Source: Pseudomonas salomonii (GTDB lineage Bacteria; Pseudomonadota; Gammaproteobacteria; Pseudomonadales; Pseudomonadaceae). Taken from it: a stretch of DNA of 64,000 bases. The notes under the pieces were generated by a model. The model was not told the origin of the DNA. It did not search any database and worked only from the letters and a program-made list of their open reading frames with translations. A program made the position numbers and the translations under genes. The stretch covers positions 1 through 64,000 of the forward strand of contig NZ_FNOX01000001.1 in the NCBI RefSeq assembly GCF_900107155.1. The letters are read 5' to 3'. Below, in pieces: positions 44,361-54,002 of this stretch. Positions within the stretch are counted from its first letter, which is position 1; each line of letters opens with the position of its first letter.

Positions 44361-46450
44361 CGGCGCTGGCGTTTATCAACCACTGGCTGCTCAAGGTCGC
44401 ACAACGTGCTGAAGTCCTTGGTGCTGTAGTGGTACTGGCCATTGTCTTTATCTTCATCGTGCCGCTGCCGACCTGGCTGGTGGATATCCTCATCGCGCTC
44501 AACATCTGTATTGCCTGCTTGTTGATCGTTCTGGCGCTTTACCTGCCCGGGCCTTTGGCGTTTTCGTCGTTCCCCTCGATTCTGTTGCTCACCACGATGT
44601 TTCGTCTGGCACTGTCGATTGCGACCACGCGGTTGATCCTGCTGGAGCAGGATGCCGGCGACATCGTCGAGGCGTTCGGCAACTTTGTGGTGGGTGGCAA
44701 CCTGGCGGTAGGGTTGGTGATCTTCATGATCCTCACCCTGGTCAACTTTCTGGTCATCACCAAGGGTTCCGAGCGGGTTGCCGAAGTGGCCGCACGCTTC
44801 AGCCTGGACGCGATGCCTGGCAAGCAAATGTCTATCGACAGCGACTTGCGTGCAGGGCTGATCGACGGCAATCAGGCGCGGGACAAGCGCGATCAGTTGT
44901 CCCGCGAGAGCCAGCTGTTCGGGGCGATGGACGGCGCCATGAAGTTCGTCAAGGGCGATGCTGTTGCAGGTCTGGTGATCGTGCTGATCAACCTGTTGGG
45001 TGGCTTTTCCACGGGTATGTTCCAGCATGGCATGAGCGCCAGCGAATCCATTGCGTTGTATTCGGTGCTGACCATCGGTGATGGTTTGATTGCACAGATC
45101 CCCGCGCTGCTGATCTCGCTGACGGCGGGGATGATCATCACCCGCGCCGCGCCGGACGGGCGCCGGGGCGTCACTAACATGGGCGCAGAAATCGCTCGTC
45201 AGATGACCAGCGAACCCAAGAGCTGGATGATTGCGTCGGTGGGCATGCTCGCGTTTGCGGCGTTGCCCGGTATGCCGACCCTGGTATTCATTCTTATCTC
45301 ACTGATGACGGGCTCCCTGGGCTATTACCTTGCTCGTCAGCGTCAACGGCAAGAGGCTCCCGCGGCCGAGGTCAAGCAGGCCGTGCGCCCGGAAGAAAAC
45401 GGTGAAGAGGACTTGCGCGGGTTTGACCCGTCTCGCCCCTATCTCCTGCAGTTTTCTCCCGTATTGCGTGGAACGCCTGAGGTGGTTGATCTGGTTCATG
45501 GCCTTCGTCAAACCCGAAATGCACTCGTTGCGAATATCGGGCTGACGCTGCCGCCGTTCGAAGTCGAACTCGACGACTCGTTGGCAGACGACGAAATGCG
45601 CTTCTGCGTACACGAAGTGCCGATGATCAAGGCTTCGGTCGTTAAGCAGGTGGCCGTGGAGCGTACAGCCTTGGCGCAGATACCGGAGCACGCGATACCG
45701 GGCCTGGTCGAGCGCGAAGAGCAGGATTGGGTGTGGTTGGCGCCAGATGATCCTCTGCTTGATGATCCCACGCTTGAGCGCTTCACTTCGACGAACCTGA
45801 TCGTCGAGCGCATGAAGCAGGCGATGATGCTTTCCGGTCCCCAGTTCCTGGGGATCCAGGAGAGCAAGTCGATTCTCAGCTGGCTTGAGCACAACCAGCC
45901 GGAACTGGTGCAGGAGCTACAGCGAATCATGCCGCTGTCGCGTTTCTCGGCTGTCCTGCAACGCTTGGCTGGCGAAGGGGTACCGCTGCGTGCCGTGAGG
46001 TTGATTGTTGAGTCGCTGATTGAATACGGCCAGCATGAACGAGAGCCGGACGCTTTGGCGGACTATGCGCGTATTGCGCTCAAATCGCAGATTTTCCACC
46101 AGTACAGTGAGGACGACGGCCTGCATGCGTGGCTACTGTCTCCACAGACCGAAAACGTGCTGCGCGAATCGCTGCGCCAGACTCAGACCGGGGTGTTCTT
46201 CGCCCTTGATAATGACAGCAGCGCGTCACTGATCAACCTGCTCAACCAAGCCTTCGTGACTCGCCCCAAAACCAAGAGCGTGATGCTGGTTGCGCAGGAT
46301 TTGCGCAGCCCCTTGCGCACTCTTTTGCTCGAAGAGTTCAACCATGTACCCGTGATGTCATTTGCCGAATTGGGAAGCACCTCAAAGGTGAAAGTATTGG
46401 GCCGATTTGATCTCGGCCAGACCGATCTGATGCGTGGTACGGCGGCATGA
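44357..46450 (+). CDS. hrcV: HrcV (SctV), export gate protein
   Basis: This 697-residue inner-membrane protein forms the nonameric export gate. The N-terminal half has about eight transmembrane segments and the FHIPEP-family motifs LYLPGPLAFSSFPSILLL, DAMPGKQMSIDSDLRAGLID and GDGLIAQIPALLISLTAGMI. The C-terminal half is the cytoplasmic ring. It starts with GTG overlapping the hrpJ stop. Confidence 0.96.
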   Translation: MTALAFINHWLLKVAQRAEVLGAVVVLAIVFIFIVPLPTWLVDILIALNICIACLLIVLALYLPGPLAFSSFPSILLLTTMFRLALSIATTRLILLEQDAGDIVEAFGNFVVGGNLAVGLVIFMILTLVNFLVITKGSERVAEVAARFSLDAMPGKQMSIDSDLRAGLIDGNQARDKRDQLSRESQLFGAMDGAMKFVKGDAVAGLVIVLINLLGGFSTGMFQHGMSASESIALYSVLTIGDGLIAQIPALLISLTAGMIITRAAPDGRRGVTNMGAEIARQMTSEPKSWMIASVGMLAFAALPGMPTLVFILISLMTGSLGYYLARQRQRQEAPAAEVKQAVRPEENGEEDLRGFDPSRPYLLQFSPVLRGTPEVVDLVHGLRQTRNALVANIGLTLPPFEVELDDSLADDEMRFCVHEVPMIKASVVKQVAVERTALAQIPEHAIPGLVEREEQDWVWLAPDDPLLDDPTLERFTSTNLIVERMKQAMMLSGPQFLGIQESKSILSWLEHNQPELVQELQRIMPLSRFSAVLQRLAGEGVPLRAVRLIVESLIEYGQHEREPDALADYARIALKSQIFHQYSEDDGLHAWLLSPQTENVLRESLRQTQTGVFFALDNDSSASLINLLNQAFVTRPKTKSVMLVAQDLRSPLRTLLLEEFNHVPVMSFAELGSTSKVKVLGRFDLGQTDLMRGTAA

Positions 46451-46487
46451 AGACTGCGCCGGTTTCAGCACAGCGGAGCGACCAATA

Positions 46488-47387
46488 ATGTTCGAGCTGC
46501 GTGTTCTCGATGGCCTGCACCAAGGCGCTGCGCTGCCGCTGTTCGGTGAGCAGTGGAGCATCGGTGCTCATGCTGAGGCTGACTTGGTGCTGAGTGATCC
46601 GGGGATCGCCGAGCAGCATGCGTTGTTGCGGCTGGTCGGATCCACATGGTCGGTGCAGGCCCAGGCGGGGTTGTTGCAGGGTGAAAAAGGGCAGGTAGTG
46701 GCGCAGATCACGCCTCTGGAGTTGGGCGAACAATTTGGTATGGGCGCCATTCGGCTGTATGTCGCCTTGGCCGATCAGCCCTGGCCCGAAACGCCCGCCC
46801 CGGCAACGTCAGCCACGGTTATGGCCAAAGAAGCGCCCCGGACGTTCAAATTGTCGGCCCTTGGACACGCGCAGCAAAAGCGCTTGATCAGTGTGGTGCT
46901 GGTGGTTGCAGTCATCATCATGTTGGCGGGCATCGCTTCCACCGGGGAGCGTGATCCCCAGGCCTCGCTGATGCCGGCAGTGCCGCAGAAAGTCGAATTG
47001 GCCTCACCGTTCGAGGTGCGCCAGCAGTTGCTGAATATGCTCAGTGAGCGTGATTTGATCCAGCGGGTCAGTTTGCAGGTCATCAATGGCCAGGTTGCGC
47101 TTAACGGCGATGTTTCCGAGGAGGATCTGGCGTTGGTGACACGCATGCTCGGCCGTTTCGGTGAGCAGTTCGACAGCGTGGTGCCAGTGATCAGCCGAGT
47201 GCGTGCGCACGACAACGAGCTGCCGTTCAAGATCGTTCAGATCATTGGAGGGGCGAACGGTCACGTCGTACTGGAGGATGGCACCCGACTGTTTGTGGGC
47301 GACCAAGTGGACGACTTGCGCCTGGTGATGATTGACAACAGCAAGGTGGTTTTCGAGGGTGCGCAGCGCTATGAGGTGCGCTGGTGA
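46488..47387 (+). CDS. hrpQ: HrpQ (SctD), inner-membrane ring protein
   Basis: This 299-residue protein has an N-terminal FHA-like domain (FELRVLDGLHQGAALPLFG through LGEQFGMGAIRLYVA), one transmembrane segment near residues 140-160 (LISVVLVVAVIIMLAGIAS) and a periplasmic part with ring-building motifs. It corresponds to SctD of the basal body. ATG at 46488 chosen for a ggag upstream; the longer frame starts inside hrcV. Confidence 0.9.
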   Translation: MFELRVLDGLHQGAALPLFGEQWSIGAHAEADLVLSDPGIAEQHALLRLVGSTWSVQAQAGLLQGEKGQVVAQITPLELGEQFGMGAIRLYVALADQPWPETPAPATSATVMAKEAPRTFKLSALGHAQQKRLISVVLVVAVIIMLAGIASTGERDPQASLMPAVPQKVELASPFEVRQQLLNMLSERDLIQRVSLQVINGQVALNGDVSEEDLALVTRMLGRFGEQFDSVVPVISRVRAHDNELPFKIVQIIGGANGHVVLEDGTRLFVGDQVDDLRLVMIDNSKVVFEGAQRYEVRW

Positions 47388-48739
47388 TTACGGACTTGCA
47401 GGCGCGCCTCGACACATGGCAACGGCAACAGACCCGGACGCTGGCAGGTTTTGCGCCTGTGACGATGCGCGGGCGCGTGCAGCGTGTGAACGGCATGTTA
47501 TTGCAATGTCGACTGCCTCAGGCACGCATAGGCGACTTGTGCCAGGTGGAAAAGCAGGGCGATTACATGCTCGCCGAAATTATCGGTTTCGACCAGCAGG
47601 ACGCGGTACTCAGTGCGCTGGGTAACCTGGAAGGTGTGCGCGTGGGGGCCAGCGTAGAGCGCCTGGGCATCTCCCATCAGGTACAGGTCAGCGAGAAGTT
47701 GCTGGGCCAGGTGCTGGATGGATTTGGGCGGCCAATTACCGGAGAAGGCGCCAGCGCTTTTGCGCTGGTCGACTCGCCGGATACCAGTGCGGTTTTGTGC
47801 GAAGCGCCGTTGCCCACCGAAAGGCCGCGCATCAACCGCGCGCTGGCCACCGGTGTGCGTTCGATCGATGGTCTGTTGACGCTGGGGGAGGGGCAGCGCG
47901 TCGGCCTGTTTGCCGGGGCTGGCTGCGGCAAGACTACGCTGCTGGCGGAGATTGCCCGTAACGTTGAGTGTGACGTGATTGTGTTCGGCCTGATCGGCGA
48001 ACGAGGCCGAGAACTGCGCGAGTTTCTTGATCATGAGCTCGATGATCAACTGCGCGCCAAAGCAGTATTGGTGTGTGCCACGTCTGATCGTTCGAGCATG
48101 GAGCGGGCACGCGCAGCCTTCACGGCGACAGCCTTGGCCGAAGGCTTCCGACGCCAGGGCAAGCGCGTGCTGCTTTTGATCGATTCCCTCACGCGGTTCG
48201 CCAGGGCCCAGCGTGAAATTGGCCTCGCCGCCGGCGAGCCTCTGGGCCGTGGTGGCCTGCCACCTTCGGTATACAGCCTGTTGCCGCGGTTGGTCGAGCG
48301 CGCCGGGTTGACGCGCGAAGGTGTGATCACGGCGATCTATACGGTGCTGATCGAGCAGGACTCCATGAGCGACCCGGTGGCCGATGAAGTGCGCTCGCTG
48401 CTGGACGGCCATATCGTGCTGTCTCGCAAGCTGGCCGAGCGTGGGCACTATCCGGCAGTGGACGTATTGGCCAGTCTTTCGAGGATCTTGAGTAACGTCG
48501 CCGAGCCTGGGGATATCCAGGCCGGCACGGCGCTACGACGGCTGTTATCGGCGTACCAGCAGATCGAGCTGATGCTCAAGCTGGGCGAGTACCAGCCGGG
48601 TAGCGATGCATTGACCGACTTGGCGGTAGACAGCCGCAGCGCAGTGGACAGTTTCCTGCGCCAGGATTTGCGTGAACCCTCGCCGATGGCGGCAACACTG
48701 GAACAACTCAAGGAGCTGACGGCCTATGTCCCATTCTGA
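47384..48739 (+). CDS. hrcN: HrcN (SctN), type III secretion ATPase
   Basis: This 451-residue enzyme is related to the F1 beta subunit. The Walker A motif GAGCGKTT is near residues 177-184, the Walker B region RVLLLIDSLTRFARAQREIG follows, and PPSVYSLLPRLVERAG is family-typical. It unfolds substrates and releases chaperones at the base of the secreton. It starts at a GTG overlapping the hrpQ stop and ends 14 bp inside hrpO. Confidence 0.97.
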   Translation: MITDLQARLDTWQRQQTRTLAGFAPVTMRGRVQRVNGMLLQCRLPQARIGDLCQVEKQGDYMLAEIIGFDQQDAVLSALGNLEGVRVGASVERLGISHQVQVSEKLLGQVLDGFGRPITGEGASAFALVDSPDTSAVLCEAPLPTERPRINRALATGVRSIDGLLTLGEGQRVGLFAGAGCGKTTLLAEIARNVECDVIVFGLIGERGRELREFLDHELDDQLRAKAVLVCATSDRSSMERARAAFTATALAEGFRRQGKRVLLLIDSLTRFARAQREIGLAAGEPLGRGGLPPSVYSLLPRLVERAGLTREGVITAIYTVLIEQDSMSDPVADEVRSLLDGHIVLSRKLAERGHYPAVDVLASLSRILSNVAEPGDIQAGTALRRLLSAYQQIELMLKLGEYQPGSDALTDLAVDSRSAVDSFLRQDLREPSPMAATLEQLKELTAYVPF

Positions 48740-49154
48740 CGTGTCGATGGCTGAAATCGAGACCCTGCGGCGCCTGCGCCGTCATCGGGCCGACCGTGCT
48801 GAACGGGCCTTGCGTGAGGCCAAACGAGCGCGGCAAACCCTGCTGGCACATATCCAGGATGCCCAGCAAACCCTTGAGCAAACCCGTCAGGAGGAGGCTC
48901 GGCAAAGTGCGCAGTTGCTCAGCCAGCATCAGGGCCAGGTGCTGACGCTCAAAGCGCTGAAGTCCTGGGGAGTACAAGAACGGTCGTTGTCGGCAAGCAC
49001 TCAGCGGGACGAAGGCCAGGTGCAGGCACTGCAAGCGCAGCACAAGGACAGGGACATCCAGGTGGACAGTGCCCAGAAACACGCCACGGAATGTTTGCGC
49101 CAGGTCGAAAAACTTCAGGAACTGTCCAATTTACTCGCTCAGGATTCGCTATGA
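48726..49154 (+). CDS. hrpO: HrpO (SctO), stalk-like protein
   Basis: This 142-residue protein is almost entirely coiled coil, rich in Gln, Glu, Arg and Ala (RRHRADRAERALREAKRARQ). This is the usual form of SctO/YscO proteins, the FliJ-like stalk inside the ATPase ring. Position directly after hrcN and size support the call. It overlaps hrcN by 14 bp and hrpP by four. Confidence 0.88.
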   Translation: MSHSDVSMAEIETLRRLRRHRADRAERALREAKRARQTLLAHIQDAQQTLEQTRQEEARQSAQLLSQHQGQVLTLKALKSWGVQERSLSASTQRDEGQVQALQAQHKDRDIQVDSAQKHATECLRQVEKLQELSNLLAQDSL

Positions 49155-49606
49155 CACAGGTTTCAAATACCACGCCTGAGCACCGCCGCACGCGTGAGCT
49201 ACGGCAGGAACGCGAGCCTGGCGTTGGCGGCTACGTTCCCTTGGAGCAAGGGCGACTGTTTGCGCATCTGCTTGCAGGCGGTGCTGCAGAGAAACGTTTT
49301 GGGCATTCGCGCCTGGATATCAAGGCCTCAGTTGAGGCAGCCAGGGCCGATGTGTTGATCGAGCAATTAGTGGCACCTATTCAGGCGGGTGCGCAGTGGC
49401 CGCTGCAGTTCGTGCTGTGCATGCCACGCCAAGGCCGGATCAACGCCTTGGTACACCGTGATCAGAACGCCTGGGCCATAGAGTTGGATGCGCAAGACGA
49501 TGCCACCAACCATTGGCTGCGTGGCGTGCGGCAGCAGTGCCAGGAACGGTGTACGCAAGCCTTGGGGCAAACGGTCAGGTTGTACCTGCCAGGTGACCGT
49601 TCGTGA
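49151..49606 (+). CDS. hrpP: HrpP (SctP), needle-length or substrate-switch protein
   Basis: This 151-residue protein (start MTQVSNTTPEHRRTR) is at the SctP position between hrpO and hrcQ. The N-terminal half looks disordered and the C-terminal half (LQFVLCMPRQGRINALVHRD...) compact, as in HrpP/FliK-like proteins that switch secretion specificity. It is a little shorter than P. syringae HrpP. The assignment is chiefly by position. ATG overlaps the hrpO stop. Confidence 0.82.
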   Translation: MTQVSNTTPEHRRTRELRQEREPGVGGYVPLEQGRLFAHLLAGGAAEKRFGHSRLDIKASVEAARADVLIEQLVAPIQAGAQWPLQFVLCMPRQGRINALVHRDQNAWAIELDAQDDATNHWLRGVRQQCQERCTQALGQTVRLYLPGDRS

Positions 49607-50616
49607 TGAAGGTGCCCTTTTTGGCGTTGCCTGTAGTCAAGCAAGACACGGTGGCTGCGCGCCGCAGGCTGGGGCGCGGGCTGCGTTTGCCGTTTCAGGT
49701 GGCAGGGCAAGAGGGTGAGCTGCTGATCGAGCCCGGGCGTACGCCTGTTGGTGGGGAAGCACTGTGCTTTGAAACCGCCCTCGGCGTGCTGGCGTTCGCT
49801 GAGGCGGGGCCTTTGTTGAGCCTGCTGGGTGAATGCCCTGTGCCATTGGCCAAGGCTGGAAACGACCCTCACTCGTGGTTCTGGGCGCTGTTTGAGCACC
49901 ACCTTAGCCCCCAAGTGAAAGCGCTGTTTGGCTATATGCGATTGCGGGTGACTGCGCGCCCAGTGGGTTTCGGCTGCCGATTCAGCGTGACATTGGGGGA
50001 CTCTCGGGTCGTGGGCTACATGTGGCTGGCCCACCAGAGCTTTCTGGCGATGTGCGAGGCCGCACCTTGGCGCTCTATCGCCGCGCCGATGCCGGCGCAG
50101 TTCAAATTGGCAATTGCCGTGCCCCTTGGGACCGTGCAGCTACCCATCGCACACGTGCGCAGCCTGCGGGTGGGTGATGTGCTGGTGCTCGAACAGGCTT
50201 TTTTTCAAGCCCAGGGCAATGGCTACGTGCAGGTTGGCAGGCAGCGCCTGCACGGCTGCATTGACGATGAAACCGGGCCGCTGTGCCTGACCCTGACTTC
50301 TATAGAGGACACGAGTGTGGACGAGGACTTTTCAGCATCCTATTACGCTGAGCCGGAAGATGAACCTGTGGCGGAAGTATTCGGGCACGAACCGTTCGAT
50401 GACTTGAGCATGGCGTTAAGTGTGCGTTGTGGAATGCTGAACCTGACGCTGGGCGAGCTGCGCAATCTGGTTGAGGGTTCAGTATTAGGTATAACCGGTT
50501 ATGCGCCGGGAATGGCCGGCCTCTATTACGGAGATCGGCCGATCGGCCAGGGGCAGCTGGTGGAAGTGGATGGGCGCCTGGGCCTGCAGGTGACGCGAGT
50601 GGTTTTTTCTCGATGA
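49603..50616 (+). CDS. hrcQ: HrcQ (SctQ), cytoplasmic sorting-platform protein, single-gene form
   Basis: This 337-residue protein spans both halves that P. syringae encodes as separate hrcQa and hrcQb genes. The C-terminal SpoA domain ([20 protein letters not shown] through [12 protein letters not shown]) corresponds to HrcQb; the rest, with its own internal SpoA-like part ([20 protein letters not shown]), corresponds to HrcQa. An internal translation start for a separate short form is possible, as known in other SctQ proteins, but I cannot show it. Start codon is GTG 49603 or the following ATG. Confidence 0.9.
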   Translation: MMKVPFLALPVVKQDTVAARRRLGRGLRLPFQVAGQEGELLIEPGRTPVGGEALCFETALGVLAFAEAGPLLSLLGECPVPLAKAGNDPHSWFWALFEHHLSPQVKALFGYMRLRVTARPVGFGCRFSVTLGDSRVVGYMWLAHQSFLAMCEAAPWRSIAAPMPAQFKLAIAVPLGTVQLPIAHVRSLRVGDVLVLEQAFFQAQGNGYVQVGRQRLHGCIDDETGPLCLTLTSIEDTSVDEDFSASYYAEPEDEPVAEVFGHEPFDDLSMALSVRCGMLNLTLGELRNLVEGSVLGITGYAPGMAGLYYGDRPIGQGQLVEVDGRLGLQVTRVVFSR

Positions 50617-51266
50617 GCATTCAGGGCATAGACCCCTTCGTACTTGCACTCTTCCTGGGGGCATTGTCGCTGATGCCCATGCTGTTGATTGTGTGTACGG
50701 CGTTTTTGAAAATTGTCATTGTGCTGATGATTACCCGCAACGCGATAGGCGTGCAGCAAGTACCCCCCAGCATGGCCATCAATGGCATCGCACTGGCGGC
50801 GACGCTGTTCATCATGGCGCCGGTGGGTTACGAGATCGCCGAAACCATCAAGGTATCGCCGCTGGATTTGAGCAGTGTGCAGATGGCCCTGCACACCGGC
50901 GGGGAGGCGATCAAACCCTTGCGGGCATTCATGCTGCGCAATATTGACCCGGATGTGTTGACGCACTTGCTGGAGAACACTGGGCGCCTATGGCCGGCAG
51001 CCATGGCCCAGGAAGTTCAGCGAGAAGACCTGATTCTGTTGGTGCCTGCCTTTGTGCTGTCGCAATTGCAGGCAGGGTTCGAGATCGGCTTCCTCATCTA
51101 TATTCCGTTCATTGTGATCGACCTGATTGTCTCCAATTTGCTCCTGGCACTGGGCATGCAAATGGTCTCGCCGATGACCATTTCCCTGCCGCTCAAACTG
51201 TTGTTGTTCGTGATGGTTTCCGGGTGGTCACGGCTGCTCGACAGCCTCTTCTTTTCTTATCTCTGA
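50613..51266 (+). CDS. hrcR: HrcR (SctR), export apparatus membrane protein
   Basis: This 217-residue FliP-family protein has four transmembrane segments. Motifs are [41 protein letters not shown] and [20 protein letters not shown]. Five copies build the core of the export pore. It overlaps hrcQ by four bases and ends seven bases before hrcS. Confidence 0.96.
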   Translation: MSIQGIDPFVLALFLGALSLMPMLLIVCTAFLKIVIVLMITRNAIGVQQVPPSMAINGIALAATLFIMAPVGYEIAETIKVSPLDLSSVQMALHTGGEAIKPLRAFMLRNIDPDVLTHLLENTGRLWPAAMAQEVQREDLILLVPAFVLSQLQAGFEIGFLIYIPFIVIDLIVSNLLLALGMQMVSPMTISLPLKLLLFVMVSGWSRLLDSLFFSYL

Positions 51267-51273
51267 GTGGCGT

Positions 51274-51537
51274 ATGGAACCGATCGTGCTGTTCAAGCAG
51301 GGCATGCTACTGGTCGTAGTGTTGTCGGCACCGCCGTTGATTGTGGCGGTGGTAGTCGGTGTACTGACCTCTCTTGTACAGGCGCTGATGCAGGTACAGG
51401 ACCAGACCTTGCCGTTTGGCATAAAGCTGGTGGCAGTGGGGATCACGCTGGTCATGACGGGGCGCTGGATCGGTGTGGAGTTGATTCAACTGATCAATCT
51501 GACATTCGAGATGATCTCTCGCTCCGCGCTGAACTGA
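51274..51537 (+). CDS. hrcS: HrcS (SctS), export apparatus membrane protein
   Basis: This 87-residue FliQ-family protein has two transmembrane segments (MLLVVVLSAPPLIVAVVVGV and LPFGIKLVAVGITLVMTG). The QALMQVQDQTLPF loop between them is typical. It is intact. Confidence 0.95.
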   Translation: MEPIVLFKQGMLLVVVLSAPPLIVAVVVGVLTSLVQALMQVQDQTLPFGIKLVAVGITLVMTGRWIGVELIQLINLTFEMISRSALN

Positions 51538-51547
51538 GGTCTTGCCT

Positions 51548-52336
51548 GTGCTGCAGTATTTTGACTACCTGCCCAGCCTGTTGATCGGCATGGCGCGAAT
51601 CTATCCGTGTGCCTTCCTGGTCGCGGCGTTTTGTTTTCAACATATCCGTGGCATGCCGCGTCATACCATTGTGGCGGCACTGGCGCTGCTGCCTGCACCG
51701 GGCATCCATGCAACCTTCGCCGACCAGGAATTCTCTACGCTGATGCTCAGCGCGTTAGTGCTCAAGGAGGCGGCCCTGGGGACCTTGCTGGGCGTATTAC
51801 TGTCGATGCCGTTCTGGTTGTTCGAGGCGGTGGGGGCATTGCTGGATAACCAGCGGGGAGCCTTGGCCGGTGGTCAGCTCAACCCTTCGCTTGGTCCGGA
51901 TGCGACACCCATCGGGCATTTGTTCAAGGAACTGACGATTTTTTTGTTGATGGCCACCCTGGGGCTTGGGGCACTGACGCAGGTGATCTGGGACAGTTAC
52001 TCGATCTGGCCGCCAACCGTATGGTTTCCACTTCCGCATGCCAATGGGTTTGGCGTGTTTCTCAACCTGCTCGGCGACACGTTCACCCACATGATGCTCT
52101 ACGCCGCACCTTTTATTGCGGTACTGCTGTTGCTGGAGTTTGGCATTGCACTGTTGGGGCTTTATAGCCCGCAGTTGCAGGTGAGTACGCTGGCTCCGCC
52201 GGTCAAATGCCTGGCGGGTATTGGCATTTTGCTGTTGTACTTTGAATTGTTGCAGGACCTGATCGTCGGCCGCTTAAGCCTGCTGACAGAACTCAGGCAC
52301 GCCCTTGGGTTGATGTTCAAGGTGGGGATGCCATGA
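51548..52336 (+). CDS. hrcT: HrcT (SctT), export apparatus membrane protein
   Basis: This 262-residue FliR-family protein has about six transmembrane segments. Family motifs include FEAVGALLDNQRGALAGGQL and a C-terminal SPQLQVSTLAPPVKCLAGIG. The GTG at 51548 (reading LQYFDYLPSLL) has gagg eight bases upstream; a TTG two codons earlier is too close to that site. It ends four bases into hrcU. Confidence 0.93.
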   Translation: MLQYFDYLPSLLIGMARIYPCAFLVAAFCFQHIRGMPRHTIVAALALLPAPGIHATFADQEFSTLMLSALVLKEAALGTLLGVLLSMPFWLFEAVGALLDNQRGALAGGQLNPSLGPDATPIGHLFKELTIFLLMATLGLGALTQVIWDSYSIWPPTVWFPLPHANGFGVFLNLLGDTFTHMMLYAAPFIAVLLLLEFGIALLGLYSPQLQVSTLAPPVKCLAGIGILLLYFELLQDLIVGRLSLLTELRHALGLMFKVGMP

Positions 52337-53430
52337 GTGATTCCGGTGAGAAAAAACACCCGGCCAGTGCCAAGAAACTGCGTGATCAACGCAAGAAAGG
52401 CCAGGTTGCCCAAAGCCAGGATGTCGGCAAGCTTATGGTGCTGACGGCCATCAGCGAGATCGCGCTATGGACCGCTGACCGCAGCCTGCAGCGGTTTCAG
52501 GAAATGCTGCTGTTGCCGATATCGCGCCTCAGCCGTCCCTTTGTGGCAGCCTTGGAAGAGGTGCTGCTCGACGCCATGGTGGTATTTTTTTCCTTTGCGT
52601 TGCTGATGGCTTCAGTGGCGATCGCCGTCAAGCTGATCAGCAGCTGGATGCAGTTCGGCTTGCTGTTCGCGCCAGAAATTCTGAAGTTGGATTTCAAGCG
52701 TCTTAACCCCCTTAATCAGCTCAAGCAGATGTTCTCCGCGCAGTCGCTGATGAACCTGCTGATGGGGGTCGCCAAGGCCGTGCTGATAGGTGTGGTGTTG
52801 TACGCGGTGATCGGTCCCTCCCTTGGGGCTTTGATCAATTTGGCCAACAGCGACCTGCCCTCCTATATCCTGGCGCTGATCGAGCTGTTTCGCTACCTGC
52901 TGCATGCGTGCCTGGGCCTGTTGCTGGTGCTGGCACTTATCGACCTGACGCTGCAGAAGCACTTCTTTGCCAAGCGCATGCGCATGACCCAGGTCGAAGT
53001 CGTCAAGGAATACAAGGACATGGAGGGCGACCCCCATGTGAAGGGCCAGCGCCGTTCGCTGGCGCAGCAATTGGCTCAGGAAGAGCCGAAGGTCAAGCTG
53101 CCCAAGCTGGAAGAGTCCGACATGCTGGTGGTCAACCCAACGCACTTTGCCGTCGCGTTGTATTACCGCCCCGGCACGACGCCGCTGCCTTTGCTGGTGG
53201 ACAAAGGCACGGATGGCGACGCGCGTGAGCTGATCAGAAGGGCTAAAGCGGCTGACGTGCCGGTCATCCAGTGTGTATGGCTGGCCCGCACGCTCTACAC
53301 CCATAAACTGGGTGCCAGTATCCCCCGTGAAACCCTGCAGGCCGTCGCGCTGATCTATCGCACCTTGCGTGAGTTGGATGATGAGGCCAAGCGTGAAACC
53401 CTGGAATTGCCGGAGTTGGAACAGCGCTGA
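52333..53430 (+). CDS. hrcU: HrcU (SctU), autoproteolytic switch protein
   Basis: This 365-residue FlhB-family protein has four transmembrane segments and a cytoplasmic C-terminal domain. The self-cleavage motif NPTH is intact near residue 267 (VVNPTHFAVALYYR). Cleavage there changes secretion from early to late substrates. It is the last gene of the rightward operon and meets hrpV tail to tail with no gap. Confidence 0.96.
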   Translation: MSDSGEKKHPASAKKLRDQRKKGQVAQSQDVGKLMVLTAISEIALWTADRSLQRFQEMLLLPISRLSRPFVAALEEVLLDAMVVFFSFALLMASVAIAVKLISSWMQFGLLFAPEILKLDFKRLNPLNQLKQMFSAQSLMNLLMGVAKAVLIGVVLYAVIGPSLGALINLANSDLPSYILALIELFRYLLHACLGLLLVLALIDLTLQKHFFAKRMRMTQVEVVKEYKDMEGDPHVKGQRRSLAQQLAQEEPKVKLPKLEESDMLVVNPTHFAVALYYRPGTTPLPLLVDKGTDGDARELIRRAKAADVPVIQCVWLARTLYTHKLGASIPRETLQAVALIYRTLRELDDEAKRETLELPELEQR

Positions 53431-53802
53431 TCAACGCGTGGCGTGAGCATCCAATGCATCAAGGTTGGCCAGTGACAGCAGGCGGCTGATGGCACTATCA
53501 AGCGCGTCGTGTTGAGCTGGCAGCGGGCGCCAGATGAGCAAATTGCCCTGCGCATCGAGATAGACAAAGCAGCCGTCATACCTCACGGCTTGTTCAAAAC
53601 GTCGTTCCAGTGCCCGTTGCACCTGCCCGGCTTGCAGCGCTTCGCGCGCCACCTGCAAGGCCAACCCCGGGCGGGTGCCGGCTTGCAGCGTACACAGGTG
53701 GATACCAGGGAGCAGCTGCAGGTGAGCCGCAACGCCACTGCGCACGTCGGCCAAAAAAGCCTGACGATGCGGTGCATCGTCAGGCTGTGTCGTGAGGCTC
53801 AT
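53431..53802 (-). CDS. hrpV: HrpV, negative regulator of the hrp regulon
   Basis: This 123-residue protein (start MSLTTQPDDAPHRQ) is in the hrpV place, last in the hrpF-hrpG-hrcC-hrpT-hrpV operon. In P. syringae HrpV (115 residues) binds and inhibits the HrpS activator and is countered by HrpG. Features such as AVRYDGCFVYLDAQGNLLIW fit a compact chaperone-like fold. The ATG overlaps the hrpT stop by four bases; the longer frame to 53877 lies within hrpT. Confidence 0.85.
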   Translation of the reverse strand: MSLTTQPDDAPHRQAFLADVRSGVAAHLQLLPGIHLCTLQAGTRPGLALQVAREALQAGQVQRALERRFEQAVRYDGCFVYLDAQGNLLIWRPLPAQHDALDSAISRLLSLANLDALDAHATR

Positions 53803-54002
53803 CGTTCCAGGGAAATGGTCTGGTGGTCTGCCCGCTCCCCAGAGGGGCCGGAGTCTACGCGCATCTCTGGCGGCCACCAGACCACCATTTTGTCACGACT
53901 CGATTGCGGGCGCGTGCAGGAGTCGCCCTTGCAGGTTGGCGTGCAACCTGCGGCGCTGAGTGCTGCGCCGATCAGGATAATGCTCAAGATTGCGTGCTTC
54001 AT
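53799..54002 (-). CDS. hrpT: HrpT, small outer-membrane lipoprotein
   Basis: This 67-residue lipoprotein has a signal ending in the lipobox SAAGC (Cys20). Its mature part includes CKGDSCTRPQSS. It lies between hrcC and hrpV, overlapping both by four bases. HrpT proteins are thought to help place or stabilise the HrcC secretin. Confidence 0.88.
   Translation of the reverse strand: MKHAILSIILIGAALSAAGCTPTCKGDSCTRPQSSRDKMVVWWPPEMRVDSGPSGERADHQTISLER

Noticed and set aside
48695..49230. A hrp box for a separate hrpP-hrcU operon
   Set aside because: ggaac sequences near 48700 and 49207 are not followed by ccac at 15-16 bases.
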